This document shows positions 55,044-63,219 of a stretch of 64,000 nt of DNA, in pieces; position 1 is the stretch's first letter, and each line of letters starts with the position of its first letter. This DNA comes from Synergistaceae bacterium. Lineage in GTDB: Bacteria > Synergistota > Synergistia > Synergistales > Synergistaceae. The translations under genes were made by a program, and so were the position numbers. The notes under the pieces are model-generated. The model was not told the DNA's origin. It did no database searches and was given only the letters and a program-made list of their open reading frames with translations. The DNA lies in the NCBI GenBank assembly GCA_012728235.1, contig JAAYFL010000028.1:1-64000 (forward strand). The letters are read 5' to 3'.

Positions 55044-56414
55044 TTATGCCTCACTCCCACCAACAGTAAGTCCGTCGACCAGCATAGATGGTTGTCCGTC
55101 GGTTACAGGTACGCCTTGTCCTGATTTGCCACAAATTCCAGAATCCATCACTAAATTATTTCCTAATTCTATAATATTCTTCAAAACAGACGGGCCATTA
55201 CCACTGAGTGTAGCTCCACGCACTGGATAGGACACTTTGCCATTTCTAACCAAATATCCTTCTGAAACAAAAAAAACAAAATCTCCTGTTGTCGGATTAA
55301 CCTCTCCCCCACCCATTTTCTTTACATAAATCCCGTTTTTTATGCGATCTAACATTGATTCGAAAGTTGCATTGCCAGGTAATATAAAAGTATTGCTCAT
55401 GCGTGGAACAGGAGCATATTTAAAAGATTCTCTTCTTCCGTTTCCAGTGGATTTAGCATTATATTTTTTTGCAGATAATATATCTGAAATATAACTTTTA
55501 AGAACTCCATTTTCAATTAGAACGCTTCTCTGAGCAGGCACCCCTTCGTCGTCAAACTTGTAAGAACCATATAAGCTTGGGATAGTTGGGTCATCTATCA
55601 TTGTTATATTTTTGTTGGCAACCAATTGTCCTATTCTATCTCTATATATTGAATAATCTTTATCGACTATGTCAGCTTCTAAACCGTGTCCACAAGCTTC
55701 ATGAATTATAGTGCCACCTGCTTCCCCAGCAAATAAAACTTGCATTCTTCCAGCTGGACATGCCTTAGCTCTTGTCATTAGCAAAGCTCTTTGTAAAGCA
55801 ATATTCGCTATGCTTGATGGAGTTGAGCTCCCCCAAAATTTATCTAATGCAACTGACTTGCACATACGCTCTGAACCCGAATAAAGAATGCCTTTCCGCT
55901 CAACGATTACCTGTGCAACGAAACTACTATAATCGCGTGTATCTGATACAACTGAAGCATCTGGTTTTATAATAAATATGCGTTTTTTAGAAACTGAATA
56001 TCTAAACGTAACTTGTCTTACCAAGGGCGAAGCCTTTCTAATCTCGTTATTTAGGTTTTGTAATATGTCGGGTTCTGGAGAAGATGTTTTTTCACAAGGC
56101 TCAATAATATCTATCGTTTTACTATCAAGGGCTTTTGTTTTTTTATTTAAAGCAGTCTCAATTACCGTTGAAAAAGCTTCATTAATATTTTTAAAATCTA
56201 TCCCAGAGGTATGTGAATAAAAAGTTTTATTATCTAATACAATGCGAGCCCCACTTCCATTTGAAGTAGAAGAAGAAAGCTCTTCAATCTTCCCTTCTTC
56301 ATAGTGAGCTGCATGACCAGAAGAAGACTGTATATAGATATCAGAGTAGTCAGCTCCAGCATTTATTGTGTCTTTTATCCTTTCATGAAGAATGGCAATT
56401 TTTTTAAATTCCAT
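55044..56414 (-). CDS. tldD: TldD-type metalloprotease (PmbA/TldD family)
   Basis: Zinc peptidase subunit of the TldD/TldE complex, which degrades unfolded peptides and processes microcin or RiPP-like precursors. HEACGHGLEADIV contains the HExxxH site; GGTIIHEACG and the C-terminal GICGKSGQGVPVTDGQP are family marks. Start: ATG 56414 follows SD GGAGGC by 10 nt; the TTG at 56432 overlaps that SD. 456 residues. The partner tldE/pmbA is not in the window. Confidence 0.93.
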   Translation of the reverse strand: MEFKKIAILHERIKDTINAGADYSDIYIQSSSGHAAHYEEGKIEELSSSTSNGSGARIVLDNKTFYSHTSGIDFKNINEAFSTVIETALNKKTKALDSKTIDIIEPCEKTSSPEPDILQNLNNEIRKASPLVRQVTFRYSVSKKRIFIIKPDASVVSDTRDYSSFVAQVIVERKGILYSGSERMCKSVALDKFWGSSTPSSIANIALQRALLMTRAKACPAGRMQVLFAGEAGGTIIHEACGHGLEADIVDKDYSIYRDRIGQLVANKNITMIDDPTIPSLYGSYKFDDEGVPAQRSVLIENGVLKSYISDILSAKKYNAKSTGNGRRESFKYAPVPRMSNTFILPGNATFESMLDRIKNGIYVKKMGGGEVNPTTGDFVFFVSEGYLVRNGKVSYPVRGATLSGNGPSVLKNIIELGNNLVMDSGICGKSGQGVPVTDGQPSMLVDGLTVGGSEA

Positions 56415-56519
56415 TATAATCTTTGCCTCCAAAACAAAATAAAGAGTGACTTTTAATTGTTTTTTAATAAAAGTGTCATTTTCGTTTTTATTATCCTTAA
56501 AATCTAATATTTGCCTTTA

Positions 56520-56525
56520 ATTATA
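56520..56525 (-). promoter_or_regulatory. Candidate -10 element upstream of tldD
   Basis: Perfect minus-strand TATAAT in the mltG-tldD gap (56415-56590); the -35 is poor. An imperfect AT-rich hairpin lies near 56447-56480 in the resulting leader. Confidence 0.3.
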
Positions 56526-56590
56526 GTACACTAAATCTATAGATTAAAATGGAATGAATTTGAAATGAAAATAGTTTTAACTGTATTAAA

Positions 56591-57610
56591 TTATTGAATT
56601 TCTTGTAAGAGCCTCTGTTTTTCTAAGTGTTCTTTGTAAGTTTTACTAAAAATATGCCTACCTTCTGATGTAGCAAAAAAGAACAGATATTCTGTTTCTT
56701 CAGGATTTAGGGCACTTAGCCACGATTTTAGTGACGGAACACATATTGGTCCTGGTGGAAGACCATAATTCAGATATGTGTTATATGGGGATTCTATTTC
56801 TAAATCTTTATAAGACAGGCGATCTTTTTTAATTCCTACATTACTCCAAGAATAAATTACAGTCGCACATGATTGTAATCTTATGTTTTTTTTGATTCTA
56901 TTTAAGAAAATACCTGAAAGTATTGGTCTTTCTTCATCAAGTTTAGCCTCTCCTTCGACGATTGAAGCTAAAACAGCTATTTCATTTAACTCCTTTTTTG
57001 TATAATCTTGAGGAATTCTTGCTCCTACTTTTTCAAACCAGAGTTTTGATGCTTCTTTTATAAAAAATTTAGCAGTTTCGTTCTCAGTTAATAGAGAATA
57101 TGTTTCAGGTAGGAGAAACGCTATTCTATCTTGTGGGCTTTTAGGAAGTATTTTGACTATGTTGTCTGGAAAATTATTGTTATTTAATAGTTCCTGGGTA
57201 AAAATATCTATATCATCTTTTATAAATCTTTTTACAAGACTTGCATATTTAACTCCAGGAACCAGCATAAACCGTTCCGTAACAGGCTTTGCTTTTTGTA
57301 ATTCATAAGCAACATTTATCTCATGTCCTTTATGCAAATAATATTTTCCAGGACGTAATGATTTATCAATATTCAAGCGTACCATCCACTGAATTAATAG
57401 GTTAGTATCTTTTATTAGCTCTGCTTCTTTTATTGTAAGAGCTATTTGTTTTGCAGACATCCCATGGACGATTATCACTTCTTTTTCTTCTGTTTTCAAT
57501 GAATAAAAGTTCGGTTGATATACAGGAATTAAAATAGAATAGATTAGATATATTATAAAAAGGAATGAAAAGAAAATGATATCAAAAACACTAGAAAGTT
57601 TATTTTTCAT
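56591..57610 (-). CDS. mltG: Endolytic transglycosylase MltG (YceG-like)
   Basis: Inner-membrane lytic transglycosylase that ends growing glycan strands. One N-terminal TM helix (about 11-32), a LysM-like region and the YceG catalytic domain with VLASIVEGEAKLDEERP, where Glu of EGEA is the catalytic acid, followed by NRIKKNIRLQSCATVIY and NTYLNYGLPPGPICVPS. ATG 57610 follows SD GGAGG by 5 nt; the earlier ATG 57628 is upstream of that SD. 339 residues. Confidence 0.94.
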   Translation of the reverse strand: MKNKLSSVFDIIFFSFLFIIYLIYSILIPVYQPNFYSLKTEEKEVIIVHGMSAKQIALTIKEAELIKDTNLLIQWMVRLNIDKSLRPGKYYLHKGHEINVAYELQKAKPVTERFMLVPGVKYASLVKRFIKDDIDIFTQELLNNNNFPDNIVKILPKSPQDRIAFLLPETYSLLTENETAKFFIKEASKLWFEKVGARIPQDYTKKELNEIAVLASIVEGEAKLDEERPILSGIFLNRIKKNIRLQSCATVIYSWSNVGIKKDRLSYKDLEIESPYNTYLNYGLPPGPICVPSLKSWLSALNPEETEYLFFFATSEGRHIFSKTYKEHLEKQRLLQEIQ

Positions 57611-57645
57611 AAAATCCTCCATAAACATAGACTGTACTGCTGTAG

Positions 57646-57651
57646 ATTATA
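57646..57651 (-). promoter_or_regulatory. Candidate -10 element of mltG
   Basis: Minus-strand TATAAT preceded by TTTG. The predicted start, about 57639, is 29 nt before the ATG. No good -35 is seen. Confidence 0.4.
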
Positions 57652-57693
57652 CAAACTAATCGGCATAAATACCATATCTTTATGGCGAGATAT

Positions 57694-57722
57694 TTGACAT
57701 AAAAACATGTAAATAGTATAAG
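57694..57722 (+). promoter_or_regulatory. Strong promoter of the serine-pathway operon
   Basis: Consensus TTGACA (57694-57699), exactly 17 nt, then TATAAG (57717-57722). The next plus-strand start codon is 241 nt downstream, so a long untranslated leader follows. Confidence 0.7.
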
Positions 57723-57963
57723 CTTTGATTTAGTCTTTAACTACTTGTAGCAGAAAGAACCAACAAAATTATGTTTAAAGCATAGCTTTTTGAGAGTTAT
57801 TTTATTTAATTTATATTTTTGACCCTTTATTATATATGTCACAGGTGTAGAATATGTTTTAGTTGGTGCGGCATTAATATTCACCTAAAATATTATGACG
57901 TATATAAAGGGAAAAGATATATATATCTAGATTCTCATATTTATAATAAGGAGGGTTTTATTT
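57723..57963 (+). promoter_or_regulatory. Long unexplained 5' leader of the aminotransferase-serA operon
   Basis: About 240 untranslated nt between a consensus promoter and the first gene. A hairpin can form: TTTTA-GTT-GGTG (57857-57868) with CACCTAAAA (57882-57890), having a 3-nt bulge and a 13-nt loop. No T run follows and no T-box core or riboswitch family is recognised. The SD AAGGAGGG lies just before the ATG. It may be a cis-regulatory RNA for serine/glycine supply; this is inference. Confidence 0.45.
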
Positions 57964-59109
57964 ATGAGAAGGCATTTGTTAACACCCGGACCAGTAGAAT
58001 TATCACATGATGTAATTTTAGCCGGGGCAAAACAGCTAATAGGACATAGAACAGCTGAATTTTCTGATTTATTAAAAAATTTAGAGGTTAAATTAGCAAA
58101 GTTACTAAAATCGGAAGGACCAGTTGTAATTCTTCCTTCTTCCGGAACTGGGGCTCTTGAGTGCTTAATTTTTAATTTTTTAGATAAAGGAGATAAATTC
58201 CTTTCTGTTTCTTGCGGTAATTTTGGTAGCAGATTTCGTAAAATTGGAGAACAAGTAGGTGCTGAAGCTGTTTGTCTGGATATATCCTTAGGATCTTCTC
58301 CTGACCCAGACGTTGTAGTGGATTTTGTAAAACAAAATCCTGAATGTAAGGTTTTACTTCTAACTCAAAATGAAACTTCGACAGGGGTCCTTGTGCCTAT
58401 TAAAGAAATAATTTATGCACTGCCGAAAGAGAACCGGCCCATCATACTTGTTGATGGAGTCAGTTCCGTAGGAGCAATGGAGTGTTACCCAGAAGAATGG
58501 GGTGTAGATGGGCTTGCTACTGCTTCTCAAAAAGGACTGCTTACTCCACCTGGGCTAGGTCTTGTATGGCTATCAAAAAAAGCATGGGACTTTATAGAAA
58601 AAAGAAAATGTATCAGTCATTATTTTGATTTAAAGTTACACAAAAAAAGATTGATTTCAGATATCCCTGATAATCCCTACACTCCCCCAGTATCTTTATT
58701 TTATGCTCTTGATGAAGCCCTAGATTTTATTTTAAATAATGATAAGGAAAAATGGTTTAAGTCACGTATACAATATGCTAGAGCATTTGCAGCGGGAATT
58801 GAAGCGTTAGGATTAGAGCTTTTAGTCCCTAACTCTAACTATCGTTCACCTGGACTTACAGCATTTTCTTCAAAAACTTTGGATTCAGAAAAAATACGGA
58901 AATACCTCAAGGAAATTGGGATAGAAACTGCTGGAGGATTGGGTTCTCTAAAGGGAAATCTTATACGAGTGGCTCATTATAATGATTGTAATTGGCCAGA
59001 GCTTTCTATGATTCTAGGATCATTGTATGCAGCATTAGTTGCTCTTGGAGAAAAACCAAATTCAGATTTTATAACTAAAGCGTTAAATGAATGGAATAAG
59101 GAGAAATAA
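57964..59109 (+). CDS. Class V aminotransferase (serine/alanine-glyoxylate type), probable phosphoserine aminotransferase role
   Basis: PLP enzyme of about 381 residues. TPGPVELSHDVILAG start, SSGTGALECLIFN, DGVSSVGAMECYPEEWGVDG, and the Schiff-base Lys in TASQKGLLTPPGLG. By sequence it belongs with alanine-glyoxylate and serine-pyruvate aminotransferases. No serC is visible and it sits directly before serA, so phosphohydroxypyruvate amination is a plausible role. Alternative: glyoxylate or hydroxypyruvate transamination. Confidence 0.85.
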   Translation: MRRHLLTPGPVELSHDVILAGAKQLIGHRTAEFSDLLKNLEVKLAKLLKSEGPVVILPSSGTGALECLIFNFLDKGDKFLSVSCGNFGSRFRKIGEQVGAEAVCLDISLGSSPDPDVVVDFVKQNPECKVLLLTQNETSTGVLVPIKEIIYALPKENRPIILVDGVSSVGAMECYPEEWGVDGLATASQKGLLTPPGLGLVWLSKKAWDFIEKRKCISHYFDLKLHKKRLISDIPDNPYTPPVSLFYALDEALDFILNNDKEKWFKSRIQYARAFAAGIEALGLELLVPNSNYRSPGLTAFSSKTLDSEKIRKYLKEIGIETAGGLGSLKGNLIRVAHYNDCNWPELSMILGSLYAALVALGEKPNSDFITKALNEWNKEK

Positions 59110-59116
59110 CAATATC

Positions 59117-60763
59117 ATGAACAAAAAATGGAAAATTCTAGTAACTGAAACTATAGGAGAACTAGGTATAAATATATTAAAAGAGGCTCCTGATATTGAA
59201 TTAATTCAAAAAAAATCAATGTCAAAGGAAGAACTAAAGCTTGCTGTTAGTGATATAGACGGCATCCTTACTAGAAGTGGAACAACAATGGATGCAGAAA
59301 TCATAAACGCCACTACAAACCTTAAAGTAATAGGGCGAGCAGGTGTAGGTGTAGACAACATCGATATTCCAGCGGCCAGTCGCAAGGGAGTCATAGTTAT
59401 AAACGCACCGAGTGGAAACACATTGGCAGCGGTAGAATTGACTATTGGTACCATGTTATCAGTAGTTCGTAAAATATCTCAAGCAAATGCATCTGTTCGT
59501 AGAGGTGAATGGACAAGAAGCAAGTTCACGGGCTGTCAACTAAACGGTAAAAAACTTTTAATAATTGGCTTAGGGAGAATTGGCGGAAATGTGGCAACAA
59601 GGTGTCGCGCATTTGGAATGGATATAATAGCTTATGATCCTTATATAACTCAAAAAAGAGCTGATTCCTTAAGAGCTAACCTGATGTCCAATCTTGAAGA
59701 TGCAATAAAAATAGCAGATATAGTAACTATTCATACACCTCTTACAAAAGAAACAAAAAACATGATAAACAAAGAGACATTAAAATTATTTAAACCTGGA
59801 GCATATCTTATAAACTGTGCAAGGGGCGGCATCGTAGATGAAAAAGCTGTGGCGGATGCCGTAAGAAACAAAAACTTAAATGGCTTTGGCACAGATGTTT
59901 TCTCTATAGAACCTCTTGATAGTAATCATCCTTTCTTGAATGAGGAAATCGCAGACAGAGTGCTTCTTACTCCGCATATTGGAGCGAATACTTATGAGGC
60001 ACAATCCGAAGTATCAAGGATTGCTGTAGAAAACATGCTTTCTGTATTACGTGGAGAGCCATATGTTCACGCGGTAAATCTTCCTTTTATTGAACAAGCT
60101 CTCACATTGGAACAAAAAGTATATCTAAATCTAGCCAGAAAGATAGGAGTCTTAGCGGCGAAAGTTGCTGAGGTAAAAGGCAATGCAGTTAAGTGTGTGC
60201 ATTTTAAAATGAGGGGTAATATTTTTGATAAAGAAGAAGGTTATACCGAACAGCTAATGCCCTACACAATTTCTGCTTTGAAAGGTCTACTAGAAGTTAG
60301 TTTAGGCGAAGAGGTAACCTTTATGTTAGCACCAATACTTGCAAAAGATAGAAATATTAATGTAGTTGAAAGTACTGGCGAAGCTCAAACCTATAAAAAT
60401 ACGATTGAAATCGAGCTAGAAACAGAAAAAGAAAGCATTCTATTGATAGGAACAATTACAGAAGAAGGAAGACAGCGCATTGTAAGAGTTAATGACTATT
60501 GGATTGATTTTGTGCCGAATGGGAAAATATTGATGTTCCAAAACTATGATATGCCAGGAGTAATTGGAAAAATAGGTACGCTTTTGGGCGAAGCCGGTGT
60601 AAATATTGCTAACTTTGCTCTTGGACGAAAAAATGAAAGCGGACATGCTTTAGGCGTACTAGAGATAGACGGTGAAGTAGATGATAAATTAATGAACAAA
60701 TTAATAAAAAGCGGTGATTTACTATGGGAAACAACAGTTGATTTTTCAGGAGATATTAAATGA
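59117..60763 (+). CDS. serA: D-3-phosphoglycerate dehydrogenase
   Basis: First step of phosphorylated serine synthesis. Long form, 548 residues: N-terminal substrate domain; Rossmann motif LLIIGLGRIGGNVA; active-site INCARGGIVDE and LTPHIGANTYEA (catalytic His); an intervening domain and a C-terminal ACT domain (about 470-548: MFQNYDMPGVIGKIGTLLGEAGVNIA) that usually gives serine feedback. ATG 59117 follows SD AAGGAG; the upstream ATG 59087 precedes that SD. It overlaps the phosphatase gene by 4 nt (ATGA). Confidence 0.95.
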   Translation: MNKKWKILVTETIGELGINILKEAPDIELIQKKSMSKEELKLAVSDIDGILTRSGTTMDAEIINATTNLKVIGRAGVGVDNIDIPAASRKGVIVINAPSGNTLAAVELTIGTMLSVVRKISQANASVRRGEWTRSKFTGCQLNGKKLLIIGLGRIGGNVATRCRAFGMDIIAYDPYITQKRADSLRANLMSNLEDAIKIADIVTIHTPLTKETKNMINKETLKLFKPGAYLINCARGGIVDEKAVADAVRNKNLNGFGTDVFSIEPLDSNHPFLNEEIADRVLLTPHIGANTYEAQSEVSRIAVENMLSVLRGEPYVHAVNLPFIEQALTLEQKVYLNLARKIGVLAAKVAEVKGNAVKCVHFKMRGNIFDKEEGYTEQLMPYTISALKGLLEVSLGEEVTFMLAPILAKDRNINVVESTGEAQTYKNTIEIELETEKESILLIGTITEEGRQRIVRVNDYWIDFVPNGKILMFQNYDMPGVIGKIGTLLGEAGVNIANFALGRKNESGHALGVLEIDGEVDDKLMNKLIKSGDLLWETTVDFSGDIK

Positions 60764-61416
60764 GATTTTTCATTGTTCGCCACGGAGAAACCGCATGGAA
60801 TACAGAGGGACGTTTTCAGGGACAAATAGACACAGAACTTAATGAAAAAGGTCTTAGTCAGGCTAAATTAGTGGCGCAGAGGCTTTCTGGGAAAAAGTTT
60901 GATGCAATAGTATCGAGTCCTTTAAAAAGAGCTCTTCATACTGCCCGTGAAATAGCTTCTACTACTAATCACAAAGACATTGTTATAGAAAATGATCTTA
61001 TAGAAATTAATCATGGAGATTGGGAAGGGTGTCACGCAGATCAAATAGAAGCTCAATGGGGACATTTATTAAAAAAATGGCACAAAACACCAGAACTTGT
61101 AACAATGCCAGGCGCTGGTGGTGAATCTCTGTGTGATATAACAAAAAGATCTGTAAGTGTAATTAATCAGATAGCTGATATGTACAATGGTGATGTTCTG
61201 CTTGTTTCTCACGATGCCGTAATTAAAGTTTTGTTCTGTTATTGGACAAATTCTCCCGTTTCAAGTTTTTGGAGATTTCAAATACCTAACTGTAGCATTT
61301 CAATTATTGAGATGCCACAATCGGATTCTCTCTTCCCTCCACGTCTACTTCTAATGGGAGATGTTTCTCACTTAGGCAATTCTTTTTCTCAATTGCAAGA
61401 ACAAAAGGGGCTTTAA
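60760..61416 (+). CDS. Histidine-phosphatase superfamily enzyme, candidate phosphoserine phosphatase
   Basis: 218 residues of the cofactor-dependent phosphoglycerate mutase fold. RHGETAWNTEGRFQGQIDTELNEKG carries the catalytic His of the RHG motif; EINHGDWEGC and the distal LLVSHDAVIKVLF (SHD instead of the commoner SHG) complete the site. Coupled to serA by ATGA. In Hydrogenobacter a phosphatase of this fold is a metal-independent phosphoserine phosphatase, so the same role is a good guess. Alternatives: alpha-ribazole or sugar phosphatase. Confidence 0.82.
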   Translation: MRFFIVRHGETAWNTEGRFQGQIDTELNEKGLSQAKLVAQRLSGKKFDAIVSSPLKRALHTAREIASTTNHKDIVIENDLIEINHGDWEGCHADQIEAQWGHLLKKWHKTPELVTMPGAGGESLCDITKRSVSVINQIADMYNGDVLLVSHDAVIKVLFCYWTNSPVSSFWRFQIPNCSISIIEMPQSDSLFPPRLLLMGDVSHLGNSFSQLQEQKGL

Positions 61417-61480
61417 TATATTTTAATTATTTCAACTAAATAATTAAATTTGTCAATCTCCAATACTTATAAATTTAAAT

Positions 61481-61516
61481 AAAAAGCTCTCTATACATAT
61501 GTATAGAGAGCTTTTT
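61481..61516 (+). terminator. Bidirectional terminator after the serine operon
   Basis: Perfect 16-bp stem (61481-61496 with 61501-61516) and an ATAT loop, with A/T runs on both outer sides, so it can stop both the plus-strand operon and the minus-strand tRNA transcript. Confidence 0.95.
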
Positions 61517-61527
61517 TAATTTATGTA

Positions 61528-61602
61528 TGGTGGGCGGTAGAGGATTTGAACCTCTGACTTCTACCATGTCAAGGTAGCGTTCTACCCCTGAACTAACCGC
61601 CC
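61528..61602 (-). tRNA. tRNA-Val (anticodon GAC)
   Basis: On the minus strand: acceptor GGGCGGT from 61602 pairs with ACCGCCC, D arm GTTC/GAAC, anticodon loop TTGACAT giving GAC, T arm AGAGG/CCTCT with TTCAAAT loop, discriminator A and encoded CCA (61530-61528). It reads GUC/GUU codons. Confidence 0.95.
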
Positions 61603-61613
61603 AACGAGAAGAT

Positions 61614-61641
61614 ATTATACAGTTTTTATAAGATAAGTCAA
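61614..61641 (-). promoter_or_regulatory. Promoter of tRNA-Val
   Basis: Minus strand: TTGACT (61641-61636), a 16-nt spacer, TATAAT (61619-61614), 11 nt before the tRNA 5' end. Confidence 0.75.
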
Positions 61642-61662
61642 TAAAACTTTCTACTCTGTTTT

Positions 61663-63159
61663 TTATTCTACGCCATAGTTTGGTGCTTCTTTTGTTATAA
61701 TTACATCGTGAGGATGACTTTCTTTCATAGATGCTGCAGTAACTTGTACGAATTTAGAGTTTTTATGCATTTCATCCAAGTTGGCTGCTCCTACATAGCC
61801 CATCCCGACTCTTATACCACCAGCTAGTTGATAAATAACGGCAGATAGAGGCCCCTTATGTGGTACCATGCCTTCTATCCCTTCCGGTATAAGTTTGTCT
61901 TCTCTTGTGCCTTCTTGGAAATAACGATCTTTGCTGCATCCTCCCTTCATGGCTCCTAGAGAACCCATGCCTCTATAACTTTTAAATGATCTGCCTTTAT
62001 ATATAACAGCTTCTCCAGGGCTTTCTTCTGTACCGGCAAAAAGAGAGCCAATCATTACTACATCCGCTCCTGCAGCAAGTGCTTTGACAATATCTCCCGA
62101 ATACCTAATTCCTCCGTCTGCAATGACTGTTTTGCCACGTGCATGTGCCATCTCAGCAATATTCATTATGGCTGCAACTTGAGGAACACCTATACCTGCT
62201 ACTATTCTTGTAGTACAAATTGAGCCAGGCCCAATCCCTACTTTTACTCCATCAGCGCCAACCTCTATTAATGCTTCAGCCGCTTCTTTCGTGGCAATGT
62301 TACCTCCTATTAGAGGAAGATCTGGATAAAGCTTACGTAGTTTCGCAACCATGTCGATGACCATAGTAGAGTGACCATGTGCTGTATCTACTACAATTGT
62401 ATCAACTCCAGCTTCAACAAGGGCAGCTGCCCTATATAGAGAGTCTGAACCAACGCCAATGGCTGCACCCACGCAAAGACGTCCATGGCTATCCTTGCTA
62501 GAAGTTGGAAATTCTCTTGCTTTTAAAATATCTTTTATAGTTATTAAGCCTTTTAATATTCCGTTTTTATCGATTATTGGAAGTTTTTCTACCTTTGTGC
62601 CCATCAATATTTTTTTTGCATCTTCCATAGTTGTACCAATAGTTGCTGTTATTAAGTTGTCTTTAGTCATAACATTAGAAATCGGTTGGTCAAGGTTTGT
62701 TACAAAACGAAGGTCACGATTTGTTATTATTCCTACTAAGCGTTTCCCTTCATCTACAACAGGAACTCCTGATATATGGTAATGTTCCATAAGAGCAACA
62801 GCATCTCTTACACTATCTTCGGGATGGCGAAAAAACGGGTCTACTATAACACCGGATTCAGATCTTTTAACCCTATCTACTTCAATTGCTTGCTGTTCGT
62901 ATGTGAGGTTTCTGTGTATTATTCCCATACCACCCTCACGGGCAATTGCTATTGCAAGACGTGCGTCTGTCACTGTATCCATAGCTGCGCTACAAATTGG
63001 GATATTTAAATTTATTTGTGAGGCAAACTTGGTCTTTAAATTAACTTTATCTGGCATAACCTCACTATATCCTGGTACTAATAAGACATCATCAAATGTA
63101 AAGCCTTTATAGTCCACAAATTTGCTGTTATATATTTCTCTTTCTTTTTTATCCATCAT
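61663..63159 (-). CDS. guaB: Inosine-5'-monophosphate dehydrogenase
   Basis: NAD-dependent oxidation of IMP to XMP, the committed GTP-synthesis step. [15 protein letters not shown] start; two CBS domains (about 100-215); catalytic Cys in [18 protein letters not shown]; mobile-flap region [22 protein letters not shown] 63159 (or 63156) follows SD GGAGGG by 8 nt; the TTG at 63177 overlaps that SD. 498 residues. Confidence 0.96.
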   Translation of the reverse strand: MMDKKEREIYNSKFVDYKGFTFDDVLLVPGYSEVMPDKVNLKTKFASQINLNIPICSAAMDTVTDARLAIAIAREGGMGIIHRNLTYEQQAIEVDRVKRSESGVIVDPFFRHPEDSVRDAVALMEHYHISGVPVVDEGKRLVGIITNRDLRFVTNLDQPISNVMTKDNLITATIGTTMEDAKKILMGTKVEKLPIIDKNGILKGLITIKDILKAREFPTSSKDSHGRLCVGAAIGVGSDSLYRAAALVEAGVDTIVVDTAHGHSTMVIDMVAKLRKLYPDLPLIGGNIATKEAAEALIEVGADGVKVGIGPGSICTTRIVAGIGVPQVAAIMNIAEMAHARGKTVIADGGIRYSGDIVKALAAGADVVMIGSLFAGTEESPGEAVIYKGRSFKSYRGMGSLGAMKGGCSKDRYFQEGTREDKLIPEGIEGMVPHKGPLSAVIYQLAGGIRVGMGYVGAANLDEMHKNSKFVQVTAASMKESHPHDVIITKEAPNYGVE

Positions 63160-63219
63160 TTGTAAGCCCTCCATCAAAATTATTATAGTATTATACTTTA
63201 TTTTCGATTTTTTATAATC

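Noticed and set aside
57723-57963. T-box or glycine riboswitch before the aminotransferase-serA operon
   Set aside because: A GGTGCGG stretch at 57865-57871 looked like a T-box core, but the rest of the motif, an antiterminator and a terminator are absent.
57819-58010. 63-codon Cys-rich frame overlapping the start of the aminotransferase gene
   Set aside because: No SD, out of frame with a solid gene it overlaps, and no family resemblance. It lies in the untranslated leader.
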